Shown: piece after piece, positions 11,690 to 20,908 of the stretch
How the letters are laid out: the number at the start of each line of letters is the position of its first letter
Numbering within the stretch: the first letter of the stretch is position 1
DNA from: Piper betle
Taxonomy: Eukaryota > Streptophyta > Magnoliopsida > Piperales > Piperaceae
Assembly: GCA_033002965.1 (NCBI GenBank)
Contig: JAURVB010004958.1
Span: 40,821 to 104,820 of the forward strand
Length of the DNA stretch: 64,000 nt
Direction of reading: 5' to 3'
Program-made: the position numbers and the translations under genes
Notes under the pieces: model-generated
What the model was told of the DNA's origin: nothing
Databases searched by the model: none
What the model saw: only the letters and a program-made list of their open reading frames with translations

Positions 11690-14600
11690 CACTAATATAA
11701 AACCTTTGACTTGAATCAAAGTTTTACATTAGCGAACTAATCGGTTCGAGTTGAGTCAATTTTAATACCCGCGTGCTTAGCTGAGGCTAGGCATGCATTA
11801 TGAGTGATGAGGGTTTAAGTATATCCGAGTATGTGATAATAACATTAGAAAGATGATGAGAAACGAGTTATATGAGTATATGACAGTATTCAATTTTTTT
11901 TGTATTTGATCGTCGAATTATTTTTATGCCGAATAACGCATAAAGATGCGTTATATAACAGTTTGGGTAGGTTATTAGTAATAGATTATGACATTTTGAT
12001 GTTATTGTGTGTATTATATTTTATAAGATTTTTTTCATATTTTTGGGTTTTTTGAAATTTATTATGAGTTAGTTATTATTTTTGAGCTGAGTAAGAGTCG
12101 AGTCAATTTTTATTCACGAAATTGCTACCAAACCCTCCCTCACGACCTTTCCCTCCTCATCCCGATCGCCGCACCTGTCCTCACCATTGACATCCCTTCT
12201 AGCCACTGCATCGTTGCTGATTGTCGCCGCCAACCACCGCAGAGTTGTTACTGAGCAAGCCCCTTGTAACACCCTGTTCCGGTTCACCCGTGAACCGACC
12301 CAAAAATGTCACCGGCGACCGAACCGTTCACTAAACTACTTGATTCGGTTAAGCCGACCCGGATCTCCCCTCGGTGTCTTAAAATGGTAGTGCAAGTATA
12401 TAATGCGTAGATGGGATGCTTGGGTTCTAACGTATCCATACGCGCATGCCATGATATACTATTGTGCACAAATAGAACAATCGTGAAAATAAGTTCGAAA
12501 ATAAATAATATTTTAAAAACAAAACGGATCGAGTCTTTCCTAAAAGTGCGATAGGGCCAACCTATCCACCGCAATAATAAATATTTATATCAATATAATT
12601 CCAAAACATGACATTTTTTATATCAATTTCATTCTAGTTTCGTTTCACAGGCGAAATGTTCATAGTATTTCACAAAATAATCTAAAACAATCTCATCATT
12701 CATACGGCTTAGAAATCATCATTTCCATTCATTACGTGAGGCAGGTATATGTGTGCAACGACTTTGCTACTCATTTGTAGTCCTGACAGTGCTCAGTCCT
12801 AAAGATTCTCACCTATATGAATAATAGAAAACTGTCAGTAACGAGTGTTACCGGTCCAGAAAATGACTAATATTAATCTGACACAGGAGAGATAACCCTC
12901 CCGTTGAATAAAAAAAAATCTCATATACTTCCTCAAGAACTCTCACAAGGGTAGTAATGGGAGCCGTCGCCCTCAGACGGTAGCGTCCCTTTCCATAACT
13001 TTCTCATTTCATAACATTCTCTTTCCTTGGCTAATTAAACTATCCTTTTGCATGGTAAATTCCTTCTCTTTCATCTTAGCCTTCTACATCCTCCGTATTA
13101 CTTTGGGCCACTGAGTACAAAGGTCGAGTACTTTCAAGCATGCGCCTTCAGTACCCTTTTACACTACAAGTCTAGAAATGCGCTCCACAGCAATACCCGT
13201 AAACTTCCACACTTCTCTAGGTTTGAGGAACTCAAAAGTGGAGTTGTCAAGATCCCTCGAGAATGGAGTGGGCACTCACTAGTTCAAGAGCCCGCTTTGA
13301 CAAACACACGCCCTATCTCAAAACATGGCCTTCGGTTTCCCCCATCTCACATCTCACTGAAAATATGAAAATTACTTATACATAGGCCTAGGTGGGTAGG
13401 GAATTTAGTAAAATAGGCCCGAAGGCAACTTGTGGTGGATCTTGTTTTTAAAAATATACTCGAGGGATCTCATCCTTGAGGGTTATTAATCTAGAAAACT
13501 ATTTGACTAAATGACCCAAGATAAGTGGGATTCGATAAACACACCACTCAACTCATCCTACAATCTGTAAAAATTAAATCACGATATAATAGAACAATAA
13601 ATCAGGGGTGAGTCTAAACGGACCTGGTAGAAGCTCCAAGCGTGTCGACGGGCCTAGGTGGCGAGCTCCTACTCCGTACCTACACATCAAATCTAGAAGC
13701 TAACGCTCGCTAACTAAATGATGCATCAACTCAATGCAATCATTATCTAACAGTCAAATAATCATCAGTGTAAAAGTAACTCTAACTCATCCTATTCATA
13801 CCAATTTTATTATATTTTTCTAAGTTACGTTGTAGTCAGTTAGTATGCTCAGATTTACTTTACTTAATTTGATCACTAATAATCAGTCACTATCAATCAA
13901 ATCTTGCAAATCATCACTTCAACTATTATTAGGCATTCATCACAACAATTAATTAATCCAATCATGTTATGCTAATAAATATCAATTTTAAATAATTAAA
14001 TCAGATAAAATTCTATACCTAATCGTCAGTGACAAGGTTGTGGTTGGCTCGAGTGAGGATCGCGGGAAGAGGGAATGAAGAAAAAGAAGAAGAAAGTTGA
14101 GTGAGAAGGTTGGTGGTGGCTGAATGATGACAGTGTTAAAAGTGTGCAATATATAGATGTCAGGGGAAGAAAACCAGTGGTCAAGGAGAAAAATGAATAG
14201 TCAGTGAGAAAAATAAATGGTTGTCTAGTGATTTAAACTTGACTCAACTCCGACTCGAGACAAAAATAATACTAACTCGTAATAATTTTAAAAATCCAGA
14301 GAATAGGAAAAAAAATCCCATAAAATAAAATACACATCAATGACATGCTCTATAACTAATAACCCACCCAAACTGCCTGTAACGTGTCCTAATACATTAT
14401 TTGGCCTAAAAATAATTCTATGATTTAATTAAAATAAATAAAGAAAAATCTGGCATACTCTCATGTATTCTGATAACTCATTCTGTTGCCATTTTACTAG
14501 TGTTATTATCATATACTTGGGCACACATGACTCTTATGGTTCATAACACAAGACCGGCCTCAGCTGAATACGCGTGTTTTGATATTGACCCGCTTGAAAA

Positions 14601-16846
14601 TAACAGTCAAACTGACCAGCTCAGACTATAAAACCCTGACTCGAATCACGGGTCTTCCGGGTTGCCGCCCAGCCTCCAAGACTTCTCGACAATGCACCCT
14701 AGTGCTGCGCTTCTCGGCACCGATTCGCTGCTGGCCATACCGCTCCGTCACTGCCATGACAACGATGCCTTCCTCCTCGACCTAGCTGAGCCTTCCCCCA
14801 CACTTAGCATTGCCACTGAAGCTAGCCAAGGGCTGATAGGACAAGTCAATTGACCACGGCCGACTTGCTGCCTCCACCGCTACCCTCACCACCACCACAA
14901 TTGAGTGGAGCTTGCTGAGTTGGAGCCGACTCATAGCCCTGATTGCCTTGCTGGAAAAGTCATCGGAAAATCGCCGAAAATAGCTGAAAAATCGTCAAAA
15001 AACCAGATTTGCTAAATTCGTCGAGTTTGTCCAGCCGAACCCAATTGAACTTCGAACGCTGGTGGGTGTTGAATTTGTGTCTCTAACCATGTAACAAACT
15101 CTAGTTGTCGCCAATTACTGATGACACGAGGTATAATTAACTCTGACCTAATTACTTAAAAGTGAGAATTATTAGCACATCATACTAATATTTAAGTGAT
15201 TGATGTGATAAATATTTTTATTGTATATAAAAATGAATTGTGTGATTGAATTATATTAAAATAAATACTAAGGAACTAATTAAGTAAATTAAGCATGCAT
15301 TGTTAATTAAATGCAACACAACCTAGAAAATTGGATATGGATTGATGCGTGTGACTTGATGGGATGAGTGTTTTGATGTGTGTGATATAGGATGTTTGAA
15401 TGTATTATAGCGGGCATTAGCTTTTAGTTTTGATGTTTAGGTACGTAGTATAAGCTCGCCACTTAGGTACGTGGACACAATTGGAGCTTCTACTAGGTCC
15501 GTTTAGGACTTGTTTCTAGTTTGATTCCTTTACTCTATCATGATTTGTTTTAACAGGTAAGTTGACATGTTGAGTGGTGGATTTATTGCATCCCACTCCA
15601 CACTGGCCATTTAGTCCTATGAATGTTTGAATTAATAACCCTTGAGGATGAGATCTCTCGAACTTGTTTTCAAAAACTTAGATCCAGATCACGATACCTT
15701 TAGCCCTATATATTATAATCCTTACCAAGGCTTATGTACATGTAGTTTTCTCGAGGTTTTAGTGAGATGTAAAACAAGGTAAAATCGACAACCGCGCTAT
15801 GGGCTCGTGTTAGTCAAAACGGGCTATGGATTTGTGAGTGGGCCATTCCATTCCCGAGGGATCCTGACAACTACACATTTGAGTTCCTCAAACCCGGAGA
15901 AGTGTGAGGGTTTATAGGCACTGCAATGCAGCGCATGTCTAGATTTGTGGTTTAAAAGGGTACTGAAGGTATATGCCTAAGAGTACTCGACCTTTGTACT
16001 CAGGGCTCGGAGTAATATGGAGGGCGTATAGGCCTGAAAGAACAAAAGTTGATTTTTCCCGCGCAAGGGATAATTTTAAAGTTACCCAAGAATGAGATGA
16101 GATAGAATGAGATGAGCGCCTTTATGAGAGATTCTATGAGGAAATATAAGAATGTTTTTATTTAACAAGAGAGTGAGCTCTCCTCTGTCAGTTTATTATT
16201 AGTTATTTCTAAATAAGTAACACTGGTTATTGACATTTTTTTATTATCTTTGTAAGTGAGAATCTAGATGATTGAACACTATCGGGACTGAGGAGGATCA
16301 GTAATGCAACTTACACACATGTACTTGTCGAGGCTGAATGAAAACGAGAAATGATGAATTGTTGAGAATGATGGTAGATGCATGTTTTAAATGTATGGTT
16401 GCATGAAATGGTTTGTGTGTGGTAATATTATGATTAGAATTGAACGAGAAAAGCTAACGGGGTCCAGACACAATTTAAGATGATGAAAAACGTTGATGAT
16501 GGAAAATTTATGAGAAAATGTTATGTTTTTGTTATGTTTTTTATTTTTATTGTTATGTATATATATATATATATTGCTTGTTGTTAACAGGGAGTTCCCT
16601 ATTGCACTTTTAGGAGAGTCTCTATTCGTTTTGTTTTAAAAAATCTTTATTTTTTAAACTTTTAATGAGTTTGCCTTGTTTGAATGTGATTGTAAGAACA
16701 ACGTTAGAACCTAAGCATTACATCCATGCATTGTATGCTTGTATCACCATCTTGAGACTTAACCGAATCAAATAGATTAGCCAACGTTTTAGTCGTCGGT
16801 AACATTTTTGGGTTGGTTCGCGGGTGAACCAAAACGGGGTATTACA
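11690..16846 (+). mobile_element. TGTAAAAC-family LTR-like element, split by an inverted relative
   Basis: The family reads from TGTAAAACC to GGTGTTACA. Here 11690-12264 carries the degenerate start (a CGAGT/GTTTTACATTA hairpin-like lead, then 'agctgaggc', 'gatgatgagaaa' and a CT-rich leader). About 14660-16846 carries the rest, ending 'cggggtattaca'. Between them lies a family member in opposite orientation, described separately. Shared landmarks with the other copies are 'ggagcttctactaggtccgt', 'cgagggatcctgaca' and 'gtactcgacctttgtactca'. There is no gag or pol reading frame. The TG..CA ends and internal TATA/CT-rich leader suggest a long solo LTR, but no clear target duplication was found. 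Confidence 0.5.
12265..14660 (-). mobile_element. TGTAAAAC-family LTR-like element, inverted copy nested in the previous one
   Basis: On the plus strand this copy starts TGTAACACCCTG at 12265 and ends near 14660 in the reverse complement of the family start ('ataaaaccctgactcgaatc'). Its promoter-like segment, read on the minus strand, has a TATA-like box near 14150 followed by a CT-rich leader, as in an LTR. It is similar to the minus-strand reading of 14660-16846, so the two form a large imperfect inverted repeat of roughly 2 kb arms. No coding sequence was recognised. Confidence 0.5.
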
Positions 16847-16859
16847 ACTAACCTTAATT

Positions 16860-17160
16860 TCTTAAAAATAAAAATAAAAAAATAATTTTCACGGTAGAAA
16901 TTTGCTGGTTCGAACCCGACTTACCTGAAATTCTAATTTCATAGTAATAAGATTCAATCTAATTCTCTTGAAAAAAATATAATAAAAAATTAAATAATTA
17001 TAATTCATCTTTTTATTTAAATAAGATATATATATTTAAAGTTAATCAAAGTCTATATTTAATATATTAAATTATTATAATCTATCTTATTATTTAATAA
17101 AATTTTATATATAAAATAAAAATTTATCCTAGTTTACCTAATTTGTTAATTCTTCTTCTT
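16860..17160. repeat. AT-rich dispersed repeat, copy 1
   Basis: This segment matches 41150-41560. Both have a tRNA-B-box-like 'ttcgaa' lead, then 'ttgaaaaaaatataa', 'aataattataattcatcttt', 'aaagttaatca' and a similar AT-rich tail. No protein is encoded. The class is unknown; it could be a short retroelement or MITE-like repeat. Confidence 0.5.
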
Positions 17161-18578
17161 CGTGTCGAAGATTAAGAAAACCCTATAAAAATATATAAAT
17201 TTTATCTGCACTATAAATTTTAAACAACCCAATCTTCTACGTGTTGATGGAAAATATGGTATGGCACCCTTTAATTAAGTATGGTTAACTCTTATCAGCT
17301 CCATTACTAATTGATTCGAAACTCTCAACGACTCGATTATTAATAGGCTCGATCTAAAAGCCTGACCCAAAATGTCCATTTTGATTTTAATATTTCTATT
17401 TTATATATACTAGTCACCAAACAATATGCTTTTTTATTTTAATATTTTTATTTTATATATATTAGGCAAGATAACTTATAATTAAAGTTAGACTTTCATG
17501 TATAGACTTCATTGAACAATGAGATAGTTTCTAATCGTATGTATTTTAGAGATAGATTCGGATTTTAAAAATAAATTCTAATTAAATGAGAAAATGTATT
17601 ATGATAAATTATATTATTATTATTATTATATTTTAATTGATTGAATTTCTTACTTTTTTACAAGTTTTATTTTTTTATATTATCCGTTAAACATTAATTA
17701 ATTAATAAGAAGAGATAGGCCTACTAATCGAGGGAGCCGAATCTAATTTAGTTGTGCTCAAACTCAGCTCATTTGTATTCTAATTTCGAGTATGTATCAA
17801 TAAAATTTGAACAGGGTAGAGTTCGAGCTTTATTTATGTATATCTTTCTTTCATATAATAATATTGAAAACAAAATTAGTTTTGAAGGCTTAAATAGTGC
17901 AAATTTACATGGATTATACACCAAATGGTTTTGTTTGCTCGTGAAACTCTTATATTATTGTGTAGAATTATCATTAAGGCGTGATTTTAATTATTATTTT
18001 TACATTTTATATAATTAACTATATAAAAAGTATATAAAATATATTATTTAATATATAATATCAATCTTTGACTCGAGTTGAGCTGAACATATACCTACTT
18101 GTGGTCGGTTCAGTCGTGTTTGAATAGAACTTCGACTTGAACATACTCGAGTCAAACACATTCAAGCTATTAGCACCCTAAAATGTTTGATTAGCGTCAA
18201 AATAGTATAAATGATATGAAAATCTTAAACCCGGTTAATTTTACTAAATGTAATATATATTTCATGTATTTTATAGAAAATAAGTACATGTTCAAATAAT
18301 CATGATTATACTTAATTAATATCTCACATGTGATAAAATTTTTACTTTTTTTTGTCTCCAAAGAAAATAGAAAGGTGGAAAATTGGTTGCACATTCACGA
18401 TTATTTTGTACACTTATTTAAATGCAATCATATATTATTTGTACATAAAATAATATTTATAAAAATAATTTTTATGTAAAATATATTAATTATAATTATT
18501 TTTGAAATGTTGACTATCTTAAATTTTAATGTTATTTACGTTGTTTTCCAGATAACTAAACTAAACAAACCTAAGAGA
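17161..18578. other. intergenic, no gene recognised
   Basis: Very A+T-rich sequence with (ATT)n near 17610 and fragments such as 'gactcgagttgagctgaac'. Short open frames at 17752-18018 and 18197-18394 have the composition of translated AT-rich DNA and no family signature. Confidence 0.5.
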
Positions 18579-18604
18579 GTATATATATATATATATATAT
18601 ATAT

Positions 18605-19380
18605 AGAAGGTGGGAAGGGCTGTACTGCAGCACAGCCAAGATGGCTGTGCTGCAGTGTTTCAGCCGTTGGATCAAATCCAACGGCTGAAACAAGCCCCCT
18701 ACTTCCCCCTTCTCCATCAAAAAAAAAAAAAAACTTTTGCCGCCGCCGGCCGCCGCGTCACCGCCACCCGCCGTCGCGCCGCCGCCGGCCGCCGCGTCGC
18801 CGCCACCCCGGCCTACGCCGCTACCCCGGCCGACGTAACCGCGGGGGACGGGGCGGCGGATCTAGCCGCCCCGCCTCTTCCCCCGCCGGCCCGCCGCCCC
18901 GCCGCCGTGCGACACGGTCCCCCGCCCGCCACCCCGCCGCGCCCGCCACCCCGCCGCGCCCCCTCGGCCCCCGCCGCCACCCCGCCGCGCCCCCCTCGGC
19001 CCCCGCCCGCCACCCCGCCGCGCCCCCTCGGCCCCCGCCCGCCACCTCGCCGCGCCCCCCTCGGCCCCCGCCCGCCACCCCGCCGCGCCCTCCCTCGGCC
19101 TCCGCCCGCCACCCCGCCGCGCCGCGCCCCCGTCCCCTGTCGCCGCCGCCCCTCGGCCTCCGCCCGCCACCCCGCCGCGCCGCGCCCCCGTCCCCTGTCG
19201 CCGCCGCCCCCCCCCCCGGCCGTCGCCGTGGCCGGGCATCGGGGCGCCCCTCCGCCGTCGCTCTTGCGGCGGCGCCGCCCTCTTTTTTTGATCTTGGCCG
19301 TTGGATGCTAATCCAACGGCCAAGATCGTTCTCCAGCACAGCCAAGATGGCTGTGCTGGAGAACAGCAACCTTTTTTCCC
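18605..19380. mobile_element. GC-rich element A with twin-hairpin ends, in a (TA)n tract
   Basis: The element sits between a TA run ending at 18604 and a short one from 19381. Its left end holds two consecutive hairpins at 18624-18656 and 18658-18690, each with perfect 15-bp arms and a 3-bp loop (AGA and CAA). Its right end holds the same two kinds in mirrored order, at 19290-19327 (17-bp arms) and 19328-19364 (17-bp arms, loop AGA). Arm cores are CAGCACAGCCA and CCGTTGGAT. The interior is an extremely C-rich, CCG/CCCGCC-type low-complexity stretch whose long open frames in all directions are not genes. No transposase is present. Flanking TA repeats recall microsatellite-targeting elements, but I cannot place it in a named family. 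Confidence 0.7.
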
Positions 19381-19390
19381 ATATATATAT

Positions 19391-20067
19391 ACATGAGAGC
19401 CGATTTCCTGCGCCAGAGGCAGGAAATCGGTTCTCTGCGCCACAATATTCTGGGCCGTCCGATTACAAGGACGACCCAGATTTATTAGTTTTTTTTAAAA
19501 AATAATTTTAATTTGATCTGGACCGTCCGATTAGAAGGACGGTCCAGATGATATGGAGGGGTGGAGGCGGAGTGCCGCCGCCGTGGCCGGGGAGGGAAGA
19601 CACCCAGATCTGGCCGCGGCTGCCCGCCCGCATCTGGCGGCGGCCAGATCTAGGTGCGGCGGCGCTCCGCCTTCGCCTCCCCATGCCGCCCTCGCCCCGC
19701 CTCGCCCACCCCCGGCCGGCCGTGGCCGGATCTCGGCCGCTGGCGAAGGAGGGGGGGTGGGCGAGGGCGGCATGGGGGGCGGAGGCGGAGCGCCGCCGCG
19801 GGCGCCCAGATCTGGGCCGCGGCCGCCCGCCCGCATCTGGGCGGCGGCAAGATTTGGGCGCCCGCAGCGGCGCTCTGCCTCCGCCCCCCCATGCCGCCTT
19901 CGCCCCGCCTCGTCCACCCCCCCGAGCGGCCGGGATCCCGGCAGCAGGCGAAGGAGGGGGGTGAAAATTATTTTTTATCAAATCTGGGCCGTCCGATCAT
20001 AAGGACGGCCCAGATTGTCCTCGCGCATGTAAAAGTTTCACTGCCTCTGCGCGCAGGAAACCTTTAC

Positions 20068-20070
<3 letters not shown>
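19391..20070. mobile_element. GC-rich element B with hairpin ends, in a (TA)n tract
   Basis: The left end has a hairpin at 19395-19435 (16-bp arms, one mismatch), then one at 19449-19480 and another at 19516-19549 (perfect 13-bp ATCTGGACCGTCC arms). The right end has 19981-20016 (perfect 14-bp AATCTGGGCCGTCC arms) and a weaker outer hairpin near 20035-20062. Outer ends share TTTCCTGCGC in inverted orientation. The interior (19550-19975) is G+C rich and itself folds: a block near 19665-19720 recurs inverted near 19755-19800 and again in direct orientation near 19868-19920. (TA)n follows at 20071-20108. It has the same architecture as elements A and C but different arm sequences. Confidence 0.65.
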
Positions 20071-20108
<38 letters not shown>

Positions 20109-20111
<3 letters not shown>

Positions 20112-20785
20112 TTTATGGTGGGCTGCCCTCTTTTGGCAACCCACTATGTGGCGCCAAATCTGGGCCGCTGGATTGAAATCCAGCGGTCCAGATTTGATAA
20201 GCCCCAGACCCGCCCAAGACCCGTCCAAGACCCGTCCGACCCTCCTTCCGCCCGTCCGTCCGCTCGCGCCAGTCCGCCCGCTCGCGCTCGTCCGCCCGCC
20301 GCCTGCTCGCGCCCGCCGCCCGTCGACCACCCTCGCCCCCCTGCCGGCGCCCCCGCGGCCCCCGAGCCGTCGCCCCCACCTGCCGCTGCCCTCCGGGGTT
20401 GGAAGGCTGGGGCCGAGGGGGGAACCGGGGTGGGGAGCGCGGCGGCGGGCCCTGCGCTGGCGGGGGAGAGCGCCGGCTGGTGGCGGGCAGCGGCAGGCGG
20501 GGGCGACGGCTCGGGGGCCGTGGGGGCACCGGGAGGGGGGCGAGGGTGGTCGATGGGCGGCGGGCAGCAGGCGAACGGGCGCGAGCGGGCGGCGGACGGC
20601 GCGAGCGGGCGGCGGGTGGCGGGCAGGGCGGACGGGCGCGAGCCGGCGGACGGGCGGACGGAAGGTCGGACGGGTCTTGGGCGGGTCTAGGGGCCTATCA
20701 AATCTGGGCCGCTGGATTTCAATCCAGCGGCCCAGATTTGGCGCCGCATGGTGGGCTGCCAAAAGAGGGCAGACCACCAGCCCTC
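20109..20785. mobile_element. GC-rich element C with about 85-bp twin-hairpin inverted repeats, in a (TA)n tract
   Basis: Left and right ends are inverted repeats of about 85 bp, sharing TGCCCTCTTTTGGCA, GGCGCCAAATCTGGGCCGC and TGGATT. Each end contains an outer hairpin (GTGGGCTGCC type) and an inner hairpin: 20156-20195 on the left with one mismatch, and 20700-20739 on the right with perfect 19-bp arms. The interior is G+C rich, C-rich on the left and G-rich on the right. TA runs flank both sides (20071-20108 and 20786-20812). Long open frames across it are compositional artefacts. Confidence 0.7.
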
Positions 20786-20908
20786 TATATATATATATAT
20801 ATATATATATAATTTAAATCAGTTGAAATAAAATGTGATCCGTCCGATCTGACCTCGCATCCGAGAAAGCTCCCGCCTTCCGCCCTCTCCTCCCCCACGT
20901 CGCAATCC

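Noticed and set aside
11670..11700. Possible tRNA gene, from GGTTCGAATC
   Set aside because: No acceptor stem or anticodon arm can be built around it, and the phrase recurs in dispersed AT-rich repeats.
18507..19505. 332-codon open frame (and overlapping frames on both strands) in element A
   Set aside because: Pro/Arg/Ala-only composition across several frames at once is what CCG-rich low-complexity DNA gives; it also crosses hairpins and a TA run.
20064..20817. Open frames of 138-237 codons in element C
   Set aside because: They read through (TA)n as IYIYIY and through GC-rich filler on both strands; no domain.
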